Part shown: positions 38,526 to 49,775 of the stretch, piece after piece | Layout: every line of letters starts with the position of its first letter | Position numbering within the stretch: position 1 is the first letter of the stretch | Source of the DNA: Brachycybe producta | Lineage: Eukaryota > Arthropoda > Diplopoda > Playtdesmida > Andrognathidae | Direction of reading: 5' to 3' | DNA: 64,000 bases | Assembly: GCA_036925085.1 (NCBI GenBank) | Contig: JAUPFP010000040.1 | Coordinates: forward strand, 775,939-839,938 | Notes under the pieces: model-generated | Seen by the model: the letters and a program-made list of their open reading frames with translations, nothing else | Told to the model about the DNA's origin: nothing | The model's database searches: none | Position numbers and translations under genes: made by a program

Positions 38526-39521
38526 TCTAAACTGTCTTGGAAGCTACATGTTGAAGTAAGCGTTATCCCTAAATAGTTATAAGAGTCTACGCTAAAAGAG
38601 TGGAATGGACCTTTATTGTATATTGTATATGGAAACTCTATGCTGGTCATGCTACCTTTGCTCAGCACTTGCCACTAGTCACACAACTGCAAGCACAGCT
38701 TGTTAGAAACAAAACTACCTGCCTATGGCTTTTCACTGGTTACTTCATCATAGGGTCACCTAGGCAGTGTGGGGGGAGGGGTGAAATTTGGTCCAGGTTA
38801 AAGACATATTCATCAAATCATCCATCATTTAACAAGTTAAATCTCAAACTTTTTCTCCTCACGTGGTCAAGATAATAAAGGAGTAACGAACTATGTGGTG
38901 AAAGTCACAAGACAAGGTTAAGGTCATTAAGGCCACAAGAATAAGGGCTTTTTTGATATCATTTTATCATGGCACTATACTAATAGCCTAATAGGTCTAC
39001 CCTAAACAATAGTTAACAACCTTTTAAGTGAAAAAGTTTATAACAGTTCTAGTTTTCAAATTTCTTAACTAATAAAAGTTTAGTAAGTTTCATTTACCTG
39101 TATAATCTAACAATGGGGGGGAGGGGCCGAGGGAGAATGAGTATGCAGTCTACATGTAATGAGTACTAATGACACACAAAAATTCAGTTACTTTTTTTTT
39201 TTTTTTCAAGAAAGTTTTTTTAAAAAAAAAAGTTGCAGTCACTTTTACAAGTTAATTTTGACCCACAGACACACTAAAGATAGTAGAATTATTGTAAATG
39301 CAAACACATCTGTTTAACACATTCTTTTACGAACCAGAAACCAGGAGGTTGTGATTTGTGTTTTGACGTGACCAACATTTAAAACAAGAAACACTTAGTA
39401 AATTGCTGCAAATTGAATGAGAACACAATAAATTCTAAGTTAATGTCCAGTTAAAATTTATTATTAATATTTTTATTATATGATGCCTATGATGCAATGA
39501 AGACTACCATAGGGGGGGGGG

Positions 39522-39716
39522 CAGGCATGTGTATACAGCTTCAGAATTTCTTTGGCTCCGCCCTTTTATGAGCGTCATCAATGTCTAATTGGTTTGTGAC
39601 TGGGTCTGATGTCACATATGCTCCGCCCTTTTCAATCTCTAATTGGTTGATATTTGGTCTGACGCTCATAAAAGGGGCGGAGCCAAAGAAATTCTGAAGC
39701 TGTATACACATGCCTG
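39522..39716. mobile_element. Palindromic MITE, CAGGCA ends, family B
   Basis: The ends are caggcatgtgtatacagc and gctgtatacacatgcctg, then tcagaatttctttggctccg with its inverse. The centre has gtctaattgg and ttggttgatatttgg. Flanks ccataggggg and ccataggggg form a target duplication of about 9 bp. Family B shares the CAGGCA tips, GC boxes and CCAAT motifs of family A, but its stem contains aattctgaagctg instead of agaaatcggg. Confidence 0.8.
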
Positions 39717-39867
39717 TCCATAGGGGGAGGGAGGAAGAGGCTATTACAGGTATGGAATTTCCAGGTCTCGTGACACGATGGAGGCTACCGAAAGGATAAA
39801 TCTAAGCAAATCCTAGCCTCAACCTCAAACCTCCACAAAGTAATGCACTGAATAAAAATAAGGCTAG

Positions 39868-40082
39868 AAATAGCAGCTACACCTGGAATCACTCAGATTT
39901 CTATCACATATTTAATGCACCTTTTGTTAAATTCACCTGTTGATCAATCGGTTATTGTAATATTGTAATGAATGTGACGTCACAGCCATTGCAATAGTAT
40001 GAGTTTATTACTGTTGAGTTTTAAAACGTGCTGCATAATTATGTGGGTAGAAATCTGAGCTTATTTCAGGCACAGCAGCTAT
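39868..40082. mobile_element. Foldback element with 'cagatttctaccca' arms
   Basis: Left cagctacacctggaatcact then cagatttctatcaca pairs with the inverse of tgtgggtagaaatctgagc then ttatttcaggcacagcagct. The centre contains gaatgtgacgtcacagc with a perfect TGACGTCA at 39975. Confidence 0.55.
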
Positions 40083-40284
40083 ATAGCCTCCTCCCCCTCC
40101 TTCCAAGCATATATAGTTGCACTACTGGATGTAGAGGCTAGATAGCAGATGTACCTTGATCAAATATATTTTTACAAGATGCGCAAGTGCAGCACGTTTT
40201 TTTAAAACTCAATCACAGAAGCCGTGACGTCAGTTTCCCTAGATAAATATCGAAGAAACGTCACTGTTGATGGCTGTATCCAGG

Positions 40285-40652
40285 TGTGACGATTATACCG
40301 TAAATGAGACGACACGAAGGGATTGGAGGTGGAGGCTAGCAATGGCGTGGAGGTAGCGAAAAAAAAGTATAAACAAATGAGCGGTTAAATAACAAAAAGC
40401 ATATGCAAATGAGCAGATTACTGAAGCGAAACAGAGCGCAAAAATAACCTATTTCAAATTTACCATTTTTAAATTTGTAAATTCTTTTTTTTTGCGCTCC
40501 ATTCCGCTTCTGTAATCCGCTACAAATGCATATGCTTTATGCTATTTAACCGCTCGTTTATTTTTTTTTCTCTATCTCCTCGTCCCTGCTAGCCTCTACC
40601 TCCAACCCTTGGCGTTGTCCCAGTTACAATCGTTCCAGCTGGAAAACACCTC
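40285..40652. mobile_element. Large foldback element with ~135-bp arms
   Basis: The left arm, including gattggaggtggaggctagc, gagcggttaaataac, agcatatgcaaatgag and gaagcgaaacagagcgc, is matched by its inverse from 40490 to 40652. The stem includes the octamer ATGCAAAT in both arms. No reading frame is present. Confidence 0.65.
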
Positions 40653-40816
40653 GTCTATGCAACGAATTGATTCAACATTTAGTTTAAAAACGTGCTAATA
40701 TTGAATTCTGCATTCAAAGCTTTTTTTTACCGTATAAAAAAGGCCTAATAAAATTAAATTATTTAACAATAATAATGTGACACCACCCACTCATGTCCAC
40801 CCAGATAAATGGCACT

Positions 40817-40834
40817 GCCCCCCCCCCCCCCCCG
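40817..40834. repeat. Poly-C run
   Basis: A run of C bordered by ggcactg and ggtgccc. Similar long C/G runs occur at 3029-3038, 39511-39520 and 51636-51652. Confidence 0.85.
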
Positions 40835-41162
40835 GTGCCCAGGTGACCCTGGAAGTGTCGTGTGAAAAGAGTTTCTCACGGCCCGCGACACATGTAAAAA
40901 GTCATTACATGAGGAAAATTAGAATTTTTTTCTAATTTTCTCATGGCCGGTGACAGGTAATAATTTAGAAAATGTTCCCCGAAATCATTTTCATAATACT
41001 AAGAAATTGAATTCAAAAAAGGATGTTTAGGACCGGGGTCAATCATTGTCCAGTTTCAAATGTGATTGGAGCCCTGGTTGAAGTGGCCTCTCCCAAGGGC
41101 AAAAAATAAAACTGGCACGCATGGAAACCTCCTCCGGCAAGGATGGAGAGTCGAACTCGGTC

Positions 41163-41297
41163 AGAACTTCAGTTGGCTCCGCTCTTGTTATGATGACCGG
41201 CAACTTCTAATTGGCTGGTTATGTAGTCTGACGTTACCTGCTCCGCCCTTTTCAACGTCAGACTACATAACCAGCCAATTAGAAGTTGCCAGTCGTC
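41163..41297. mobile_element. Family A MITE, partial copy
   Basis: The body, from gaacttcagttggctccgc through cagactacataaccagccaa to agaagttgccagtcgtc, matches family A, but the CAGGCA tips are missing. A full copy begins 31 bp later. Confidence 0.7.
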
Positions 41298-41327
41298 AAA
41301 ACGAAGGTCCACGGGCATGTCACAAAA

Positions 41328-41531
41328 CAGGCAATTAGAAATCGGGACAAACAGAAGTTGGCTCCGCCCTTTTTATGACGACCGGCAACTTCTAATTGGT
41401 TTCTTGTGTGGTTCGATGTTGAAAAGGGCGGAGCATGTGACGTCGGACTACATAACCAACCAATTAGAAGTTGCCGGTCGTCATAAAAAGGGCGGAGCCA
41501 ACTTCCGTTTGTCCCGATTTCTAATTGCCTG
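41328..41531. mobile_element. Family A MITE, best-preserved copy (204 bp)
   Basis: Ends caggcaattagaaatcggg and cccgatttctaattgcctg are exact inverse copies, and the pairing continues almost unbroken through aaagggcggagccaact and ccggcaacttctaattggtt. The whole element can fold into one hairpin. Only the loop differs: tgtgtggttcgatgttg on one side and tgacgtcggactacat on the other. Confidence 0.85.
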
Positions 41532-41916
41532 TAAAAAAAACGCTGGAGTTGTGGAGGCAGAGAGCCGTGCAAAATCAGAAGACCCCAATATGCCTGGCAG
41601 AAGTCCAGTCATGTTACAATAATTACCATGATTTCAATCAATATTTGATAATTAGAATGAATTTTTAAGAGTTTAATACGAATTTCGAAAGGGTTTCTCT
41701 TTTATGAAAAAAATGACTAAACAAACAAAATGTTTACAATGTTAATTTCATTTTAATTGTTTGTTTCCTAAGTTTTTTTTTTTGACAAGTTTATAATCAA
41801 CGATATCTGTGAAAGAAAAATAAAAACATTTTAAAAGGTGATTTTAAAATGTAAACGCCTCTCGAACTCTGGTTATTCTGTCTTTCAGAAGCAAAATTTA
41901 CATAAACTTTAAAGTG

Positions 41917-42493
41917 TTTTATTAACTAGAAGGGTAGTTTAATCACTTATAGGTATTTTCATGTTGATATCTTTCAAAATAAGCTTTTTATGTCAATTTA
42001 AAAATGGTTCAGACAATATTTTTTTTTAAATTTTTGTCTTATAAAAAGGTTTATTTTAAAAGATAATTACCAAAATGAAAATATATTAAGTGACTCAGCT
42101 GCCCTTCAAGTTTTTAACAGCTGAATATCACTTAATGTGTTTTCATTTTGGTAATTATCTTTCAAAATAAACCTTTTTATACCAATTTGAAATGGTCCAA
42201 CTTTATAAGCAGACAAATATTTTTGTTTTAATTGTCGTCTTATAAAAAAGTTTATTTTGAAAGATACCATATATCAACATGAAAATACCATTACGTGATT
42301 CAGCTGTTAGAAACTAGAAGGGCAGCTGAATCACTTAATGGTATTTTTATTTATGTTTCAAAATAAGCTTTTTATATGTCAGTTGGAAAATAGTCCAACT
42401 TTAAAACAAACAATATTATTTTAAAAAAAAATATCTACTAAAAAGTTTATTTTGAAAAATATCAAAATCAAAAATACCCTTCTAGCTTCTAGA
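41917..42493. mobile_element. Three adjoining 'gaaactagaag' foldback MITEs
   Basis: Copies at about 41917-42118, 42118-42305 and 42303-42493 share their boundary sequences (agctgaa...ctagaag), so each stem ends where the next begins. This could be tandem insertion into a preferred site inside the element's own end. From 42500 to 42990 only AT-rich sequence is present. Confidence 0.6.
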
Positions 42494-42994
42494 ACAACAG
42501 TATCTTAGCTTCTTTTAATTTTGCTTCACAAAAGAGCTGATTAACAATGAATTCAAAAATCAAAAGAAAAACAATTAACTTAAAACAAATGAATTATTTT
42601 ATGCCAAAACGTAAATTTTAAGCTTTTTTTTGTTTGTTTCTAACAAACACAAGAAAGACATAACTGCAATAAGTCAAGAGATTTTTTTAAAGTCATTTTC
42701 TCCCTGATAATGAGCATATTAATAACAATAATAATGAATGAGCGAGAGATTACACAATTATAACTTATAATAATAATTAAAAAAATGTACAAAGTAATAA
42801 TAACGATTTCGATTTTAATTATGGCACATTAAAAAAAACCGAGCTCTTTTTTTAACCCACTTTGACCAAAATAAGAACAACAAATGACTCAACCTACTTT
42901 ATTAAATAAATAAATCTGAAGTAGAATATGTTCTCAATTTGTAAAAAAAAGACACAAAAAAAAACCAAAAGCGGAATTCGTTCATACTGTAGTA

Positions 42995-43882
42995 CAGTAG
43001 AACGTCGATTATCGGAATCTACGGTTATCAGAACCGGCAATTGTCGGAACCGGCGGTTATCGGAACCGGCAATTGTCGGAACCGGCAATTGTCGGAACCG
43101 GCGGTTATCGGAACCGGCAATTGTCGGAACCGGCGGTTATCGGAACCGGCAATTGTCGGAACCGGCAATTGTCGGAACCGGCAATTGTCGGAACCGGCGG
43201 TTATCGGAACCGGCGGTTATCGGAACCGGCGGTTATCGGAACCGACGATTGTAGGGCTCGTCGGTTATCGGAACCGGCGATTATAGGGCTCGTCGGTTAT
43301 CGGAACCGACAGTTATTGGGCTCGTCGATTATCAGAACCGGCGATTATAGGGCTCGTCGGTTATCGGAACCGACGATTATAGGGCTCGTCGGTTATCGGA
43401 AACGACGATTGTAGGGCTCGTCGGTTATCGGAACCGACAGTTATTGGGCTCGTCGGTTATGAGAACCGGCGATTATAGGGCTCGTCGGTTATCGGAAACG
43501 GCGATTATAGGGCTTGTTGGTTATCGGAACCGGCGATTATAGGGCTCGTCGGTTATCGGAACCGGCGATTATAGGGCTCGTCGGTTATTGGAACCGACAA
43601 TTATAGGGCTCGTCGGTTATCGGAACCGACGATTATAGGGCTCGTCGGTTATCGGAAACGACGATTATAGAGCTCGTCGGTTATCGGAACCGACGATTAC
43701 CGGAACCAATTTTTTTTATTTATTCTGATGGAAATACAACTTATGGAAATAAAAAAGAAATTTTACAATCGTTTTCTTCTTACTTTTCTCCACTTTTTTT
43801 AATGGGAATTCGATTATATGAACTTTCGATTATCGGAACTATGGCATGTCCGACATTAGTTACGATAATCGACGTTCTACTG
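42995..43882. mobile_element. pogo-like TIR element carrying an internal 16/32-bp minisatellite
   Basis: Ends CAGTAGAACGTCGATTATCG and CGATAATCGACGTTCTACTG are inverted and flanked by TA on both sides (42993-42994 and 43883-43884), the target of Tc1/mariner-pogo transposons. The interior is mostly tandem repeat: 16-bp cggaaccggcaattgt/cggaaccggcggttat units to about 43240, then 32-bp units anchored by gggctcgtcgg at 43254, 43286, 43318, 43350 and 43382, continuing to about 43700. The units resemble the subterminal sequence (gattatcggaa), so the array probably grew from the element's own end. No transposase is present. Confidence 0.8.
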
Positions 43883-43934
43883 TATAGTGATAATTTAAAA
43901 GAAAATGTTGATGAAATAAAAAAAATTATCTTGA

Positions 43935-43938
<4 letters not shown>

Positions 43939-43970
<32 letters not shown>
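43939..43970. repeat. (CT)n microsatellite
   Basis: A pure ctctct run of about 30 bp, 60 bp outside the pogo-like element. Confidence 0.85.
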
Positions 43971-43972
<2 letters not shown>

Positions 43973-44059
43973 ATTTATTTTGGCAAGAATTGATTTGAAT
44001 GTGGTTGGGGGGAAAAAAAAGCACTTGAATTGCAACTTGAACCCTCTCTCCAGCAAACA

Positions 44060-44650
44060 TCTAACTGGAGATGATCCGATTCCAATTCTATTAATCGGAA
44101 AATCGATTTGTTCGTTCTAATTAATTGTATAAATTTAAATATATTCAAAGATTCCGATTAATCATACACATTGAATCGATTCAAAGCTTCCGAATATTCC
44201 AATAAATTCCATTCAAAAGGCTTCGCGATTCTTTGTTCGATATTTTTTTTTTCTCCCTCTATATCCCTTATACTGTATTAGAGATGCGCCCAATTCTAAT
44301 TTCATTAATTGGAAAAATCAATAAAAAATGGTCATAAATAATCGTATAAAATTGAATCTATTCTACCGCTTCTGATTAATCATACACACTGAATCGATTC
44401 AAAAGTTCCGATTAATCGAATTGATTCATTAAAAAAAAAAAGGCTTCACGATTCTTCATTCGATTTTTCTCCATATCTCCATATTTGCGATGTCCGATTC
44501 GAAATTCGAATTCGATTAATCGAGAAGAATCGATTTTTTTGTATCTGATCAATAATTCCACTTCGAATCGACATTTTCGATTTTTCCCATTTTTAGTCCA
44601 AATCGCAAACCAATCATAAGATTCGATTTGATTCATAAGAATCAATTCAT
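44060..44650. repeat. AT-rich dispersed inverted repeats with 'gattccgattaatcg' motifs
   Basis: The motifs tccgattaatcatacac, gaatcgattcaaa, ttcgattaatcg and ggcttc(g/a)cgattctt recur two or three times within 600 bp, in direct and inverted form. It is probably two overlapping old copies of an unidentified element. No gene is seen. Confidence 0.4.
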
Positions 44651-45074
44651 CAGTGTGAAAAACTCCATAAATAAAACATGATTTTTTTTGTCTGTGTTGG
44701 AACCCTGTTCAGAGGGTACAAGTTGAAGTTCAATTTGCAAAGTTTCCTTATTGAAACTTTTTAAACTGCTTAAGATGTAACCTGAGTAAAATTTGATCAC
44801 AATTTATGTTAAAATCTAGAATGAATTTCTAATGCACACACACAGCAGTCAGGATGAAAACTTGGCATTATAAACTTCTACTCGAACCCTCTAAACAGGG
44901 TTTCTCAACACAGAAAAATCCTATTTTCAAGTAAAAAAAAGTGCCAAGTTTTCTTCTTGAAGTCAACCTTGTTTTGTTTTTTCTTTCGAAAAAAATAACT
45001 TCTAAAATAAATTTTAAAGTTTTACTAAAAACTAGAAGAGTGATGAAAAACAATAGCAAAAACATTGTTAGTAG

Positions 45075-45590
45075 CAAGATCTGTTAATAACAAATATCTT
45101 AATAACCGGGTAAAAATTTTTTTTTGACCGTTTTGATAAATGTCGATAACAAAATGCACTGCTCCACGAGTACAATGTAATTAACAATGTTGACTACAAA
45201 AATAATTTGCTAATAACAATTTTGTTATCAACATTCTTTGATCCGGACTGTGATTCCAGATTGGTCGCAAAATTTCTGATATTAACAAAGTTAGCAACAA
45301 TATTATAACATGTTACAGGAAAAAAAAATAACAAATGCTGAAAAGCCTGCAAGCAAATGTTATTGACAAAAGTTAACAGCAAAATGCTATTAATGTTTCT
45401 AGAAACTTATAACAATGTTAATAGCACAATGTTATTAACGTTTCTAGAAACTTATAACAATGCTAATAGCGAATGTTTATCAACTAATGTCGATAACAAA
45501 AGTTAATAACATTTTATAGCCCCTGGCCGACTTTTTAATATTTGTTAAAAACATTGCTAATAACACGTGTTTTGAGCAATGTTACCTCAG
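45075..45590. repeat. AT-rich repeat region with recurring gttaataac motifs
   Basis: The direct repeat atgttatt(a/g)acgtttctag then aaacttataacaatg occurs twice (45390-45470). The motifs gttaataac and gttattaac recur throughout. The region ends just before a family A MITE at 45600. Confidence 0.45.
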
Positions 45591-45599
45591 GTGTTAATA

Positions 45600-45803
45600 C
45601 AGGCATTTAGAAATCGGGACGAACACAAGTTGGCTCCGCCCTTTTTATGACGGCCGGCAACTTCTGATTGGTTGGTTGTGTGGTTCGACGTTGAAAAGGA
45701 CGGAGCACGCGACGTCAGACTACATAACCAACCAATAAGAAGTTGCCGTTCGTCATAAAAAGCGCGGAGCCAACTTGTGTTCGTCCCGATTTCTAAATGC
45801 CTG
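45600..45803. mobile_element. Family A MITE with 9-bp near-duplicated target
   Basis: The ends are caggcatttagaaatcggg and cccgatttctaaatgcctg. The flanks ggtgttaat and ggtgtaaat differ at one position in nine if the element is read as acaggc...gcctgt. Here the central CRE reads gcgacgtcag, so the octamer is broken in this copy. Confidence 0.8.
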
Positions 45804-46156
45804 TGGTGTAAATCGACCTTAAAGATATCACCATTACACAATGTAAAAATCTCATTAAAATCTTTCTCATTTACTAAATTGGTTTGTTTTCACAAATTGA
45901 AAATGAAAAAAACTGACAAAAACTATTTTTGTTTATAAACTTAAAAATAGTCTTATCTACGGCTGATGTTTAATCGCACTTGGATTAAACGCCTTTTTTT
46001 AAAAATAGGCGGGGGTTGCCCTCGCGAGGCACGGTGCTGCCCTCGAAAAACCTCGGTAACCCTCGTGAGGTCCCAGGTTGCTGAAGGCTAATGCCGTACA
46101 TCATCAGACCTTGGACGGCAGAAAACTTTTGAAGGTTAACGGGAATAAAAAGTTGA

Positions 46157-46297
46157 CAGGCATCTGTAGACAGCTTCAGAATTTCCTTGGCTCCGCCCTT
46201 TTATTAGCGTCAGACCCAATATCAACCAATTAGAAATTGATGACGCTCATAAAAGGGCGGAGCCGAAAAAAATTCTGAAGCTGTCTACAGATGCCTG
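46157..46297. mobile_element. Short family B MITE (141 bp)
   Basis: The ends are caggcatctgtagacagctt and the inverse aagctgtctacagatgcctg. The body has ctccgcccttttattagcgtc and its inverse. The flanks aaaaagttg and taaaagttg form a 9-bp near-duplication. It lacks the central loop of longer family members. Confidence 0.8.
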
Positions 46298-46495
46298 TTA
46301 AAAGTTGGGCTCTTAGAAATTACAATCTTAATTATCGTAAATATTTTTTTATTCGTACCTTTATTAATATTTCTTGGAAAAAACGTCAATTAAAATATTT
46401 TAAAAACAAATAAAGCCTTTCTCGTTAATTTTATTTTTTTCCTGAACTAAAAACTTGTTGACTGGTTTTCTTAACAGCATTTCAGTACAAACTTT

Positions 46496-46943
46496 TTAGG
46501 GTGGGTCAAGAACAACGAACAGAACACTTGTTCGCGAACGATGTTGACAGTTTTTCGAACATTTCCCTACAACAAATTTTGTTCGTTGTTCTTCTGATCG
46601 GCTCCGATCCACCCGCTGTCGGTTTTTGATCGTCACACCAAAGGATGTTCGGTGTTCGCCGTTCGAGCCAGAAGCAATTTGAATGTTTCGGCGAACATTG
46701 AACATCCATCCAGTCATATGGCTGGTTCTGACAGCAGCCGAGGTTAATAACTGGGAACACATTGCAAACATGTTCTGTTCACAGTTTGGACACTTTGGCC
46801 ACAGCAAACAGAACAACGAACATGTTCTTTGAAAATGTTCGCAAACATTTTCAAAGAATATGTTCGCGAACATATACTTTGAAACTGTTCCCGAACATAT
46901 ACTTTGAATATTTTCGCGAACATATAGTCTGGACCCACCCTAA
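46496..46943. mobile_element. TIR element with TTAGGGTGGGTC ends and gttcgcgaac palindromes
   Basis: Perfect 12-bp terminal repeats TTAGGGTGGGTC / GACCCACCCTAA, possibly within a TA target duplication. Inside, the motifs tgttcgcgaaca, gaacatgttc and cgaacatttt recur many times in both orientations. There is no transposase; the overlapping reading frames on both strands arise from the palindromes. Confidence 0.65.
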
Positions 46944-47540
46944 GAAAAAATTGAAAGTGCAATAAAAACTAGAAGAGTAAAGGGTCGGTTCATACTATAC
47001 AGTCCAGATAGGATCGGTCGAGCGTGGTCAACTATTGTAGTAAGAGATTTTAAATTGAAATCCAATGTATTTAGAAAACCGGCGTCACACTATCTCGTTT
47101 GACGAGATAGTTGATAGTACTATTACCACAGTGATAGTAACTATCACGATTAAGCCTCGTTTTCACGGCGATAGTTCTTTCGTGAGAGTAGCTCTCATGA
47201 AAGTTGCGATAGTTCACTCTCACGATAGCAACTGTTTACATGTCTTGAAGTAACGTGATAGTTCTGTCACATAACAGTGTGACGTCTACTTCACAGATAT
47301 GTTGCCTCTTCCTACAGAAGCCAAATTTCCCTAAAGTGATTTTTTTCCCCAACAAGTGGTCACTCAACAACTATTATAGTTAAGCCACGTTTTCAAGATG
47401 ATAGTTTTCACGATAGTTGCTGTCATGAGAGCAACTAGTTTAGTTCAAATTTCATTGTTGTCTTTTATTTCATCCACTGTCTGTCTATCAATAACTCCTA
47501 AATGGAGAGATAACAATGGATAGTGTTCTTTGTAAAGTGA

Positions 47541-47565
47541 AGTGTGTGTGTGTGTGTGTGTGTGT
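47541..47565. repeat. (TG)n microsatellite
   Basis: A pure gtgtgt run between agtgaa and gaaataac, probably within the left LTR of the Ty3-like element. Confidence 0.85.
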
Positions 47566-47648
47566 GAAATAACTTCTCTTGTCTGTTCATCTTCAACCGC
47601 CTGAGTTACCGAAGCCATCAAGCAATCAAGGAACAAGATGAGTAGTGT

Positions 47649-48195
47649 TGTAACAATGTAGAGCTCTTGTTACGGGGCTCAGGTTGTAGATTCTCTTTAC
47701 TAAAGCGGGTACCGCTTTTCGTAGGGAGAATGTTTGTGATACTACCTGAGTCCACTGGTGCCGGGGTCGTTCTCTCCGATATTTCGTAGATCACTGCTGT
47801 GCTGGAAAGAACATTTGAAACAGGCGAGACGGATGCAGGTTCGGCATTATACTTATTTTAATATGATCAACCATGAAGACATTATTAAAACAGAGAAAGA
47901 GTTACTGTGGCGTGCTTTCGCCACTGGACCATAATGAGTTATAACTTCATGTTTCGATAATCAGAGAATGGACCCAGAATCTATCGAAACATGGTCTTTT
48001 ATACCCAGAGCCGGTGTACACCCTTTCAGGGGGACCATGCATTGACAGGTATCCATCCGCCGATACCGGAACCTGAATGTGTCTTGTAGCTTTGGGGTCT
48101 CCAGGAGGGAGGAAAGGGGCGGAAATCCGTCCCTTACATCCCCAGAGACCCCCAGGCTAGGGGAGGGACAAAATGGCGAAATACAGGGTGTTACA
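47649..48195. mobile_element. Solo LTR with 4-bp target duplication
   Basis: A 547-bp block begins TGTAACA and ends TGTTACA, the inverted TG...CA tips expected of an LTR, with GTGT directly before (47645-47648) and after (48196-48199). Removing it joins gtagtgttg smoothly to taatatttg inside the older LTR. There is no coding sequence. GC content is visibly higher than the surroundings. It was most likely left by recombination between two LTRs. Confidence 0.7.
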
Positions 48196-48209
48196 GTGTT
48201 GTAATATTT

Positions 48210-48408
48210 GTAATGTGTATGCCTCTTTGCTTAAGATTTAAATGTCTAATCACTAGTAACTACTGTCTTAACTAAAAACCAAAAAAAGGAAAATAAAATT
48301 GGTAATGGGAAATTGTTTACTTTGTTTATTGATGAATAAAATTACTCAACTCGAACGTATCTTAGCTATTTTTGTTGTCCGCCCGCAAACAGGAGAGCGG
48401 GGAGGCGT
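48210..48408 (+). mobile_element. 3' part of the left LTR of a Ty3-like retrotransposon
   Basis: About 200 bp, from gtaatgtgtatgcctctttg to gagagcggggaggcgt, recurs in direct orientation at 49567-49775 with a few substitutions and small insertions. The 5' start of this LTR lies further left (about 47445-47640) and is interrupted by the solo LTR. Confidence 0.75.
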
Positions 48409-48415
48409 GACAAAA

Positions 48416-48432
48416 TGGTGTCAGAAGTGGGG
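48416..48432 (+). other. Candidate primer-binding site of the LTR retrotransposon
   Basis: tggtgtcagaagtgggg lies a few bases after the left LTR, where reverse transcription is primed from a tRNA 3' end ending CCA (complement TGG). The matching tRNA was not determined. Confidence 0.5.
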
Positions 48433-48682
48433 TTGTAATATAATTCTCCTATTGTAAATGGTTATATAATTACCTTACTGGGCTGTTGCATCAAGAAACA
48501 AACAAACAAAAAGACTACCTCTGCTCATTTACATAGTACATGCTAACCAAACACCAAACAAGTAAAATCAGTAGTCAACAAACCCCAAGTGCCACATCAA
48601 TGAATAACACCCCTATTAAAACCATGTCGTAGGCCCATCATCAACCCCCAGCCCCTCTGCATCTGCAAATGGGAATAGTGAG

Positions 48683-49545
48683 ATGGATGGCATAAGACTG
48701 CCATTGGATAGCATTATTCATTCATCAAGCTATATTCATCTTGTACCTTTATTTACTGGGGAAAAGGGAGGGACAGAGGTGAAACATTTTTTCGCTTTAC
48801 TTGACCAAGTTGCAGTCTTGGGAAAGTGGACAGATGCAATGAAGTTGGGAGTAGCAAAGCGCCGCATGGCAGGGTCCGCAGCAAAATTTGCCCTTAGCAA
48901 AGCAACAAATGCAATCACCACGTGTAATGATTTCAAAGAAGCAATGATGAAACGCTTTAGTTATGCCCACCCAACTGTGTGAATGGAGAGTTTTCTTGAC
49001 GCGAGGCAGACTCAAAGAGAGGATGTGCAAGCGTAGGCATTGCGACTTCAGTCTCTAGACGAAGACTACTTTGCAAATGCTTTTTCAACCACAGCAGAAC
49101 AGGAGGCAACAGAAAAATTATACGAGAACAAATCACCAACTAATTTGTTGTTGGCCTTAAAGACCCATATATGCCGCATGGTTATGACTCGAGCCCCCAA
49201 AAAATTCAAATAGGCAAAAGACATTGCGATAGAGCAGAATGAGTTCCTCACTAATCCTAGTGTCAAAATACGTGCTATCACAGAGGCAGAATTCCAAGCA
49301 TTAGAAAGTGTCATAGCACGTATGAGTGATATCGAAAAAGAATTGGCAAAACAAGACGCTTCCACAAAAGTGCAAGCAGAAAGTTCACTAAACCCTGGGG
49401 TGCCACAATTTATACCAACCTTACGAGTTGCCACACCACATAACAAGACAGCTCTAATTCAGAAAGGGGTTTTTGTTATGCATGTGGATGTCTAGGGCAC
49501 TTTGCTCGGGAGTGTCCGATGAATAGGTATCATTGGGTTAATCCA
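48683..49545 (+). pseudogene. Decayed gag of a Ty3-like LTR retrotransposon
   Basis: The reading frame opens with a capsid-like region (PLFTGEKGGTEVKHFF at the start, later FKEAMMKRFS and FLDARQTQREDVQ), matching the usual retrotransposon gag layout. It then carries three in-frame stops (near 48981, 49034 and 49211) and a +1 shift into a zinc knuckle of form CX2CX4HX4C (CYACGCLGHFARECP, about 49465-49515). No protease, reverse transcriptase or integrase follows: the frame runs within 60 bp into the right LTR piece. The element therefore lost all of pol, probably in one deletion with its right breakpoint at about 49566. It cannot move by itself. The class (Ty3-like rather than BEL-like) is an inference from the single knuckle and the primer site position. 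Confidence 0.7.
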
Positions 49546-49566
49546 AACACCTACAGGCATCCACAG

Positions 49567-49775
49567 GTAATGTGTATGCCCCTTTGCTTAAGATTTATTA
49601 AATGTCTAATCACTAGTAACTACTGTCTTAACTAAAAACCAAAAAAAAGGAAAATAAAAGAATAATTGGTAATGGGAAATTGTTTACTTTGTTTATTGAT
49701 GCATAAAATTACTCAACCCAAATGTAGCTTAGCTATTTTCACTGTCCGCCTGCAAACAGGAGAGCGGGGAGGCGT
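49567..49775 (+). mobile_element. Truncated right LTR of the Ty3-like element
   Basis: Direct repeat of 48210-48408, including aatgtctaatcactagtaac and caaacaggagagcgggg. The 5' part of the LTR is missing where the deletion joins it to gag. After 49775 the inverted arm of the older foldback element resumes. Confidence 0.75.

Noticed and set aside
42894-43414. Repetitive frames in the pogo-like element
   Set aside because: They are translations of 16/32-bp tandem repeats in three frames, not a transposase.
48736-49446. Minus-strand frames of 60-126 codons at the gag region
   Set aside because: They are shadows of the decayed plus-strand gag, which has the zinc knuckle and capsid-like motifs.
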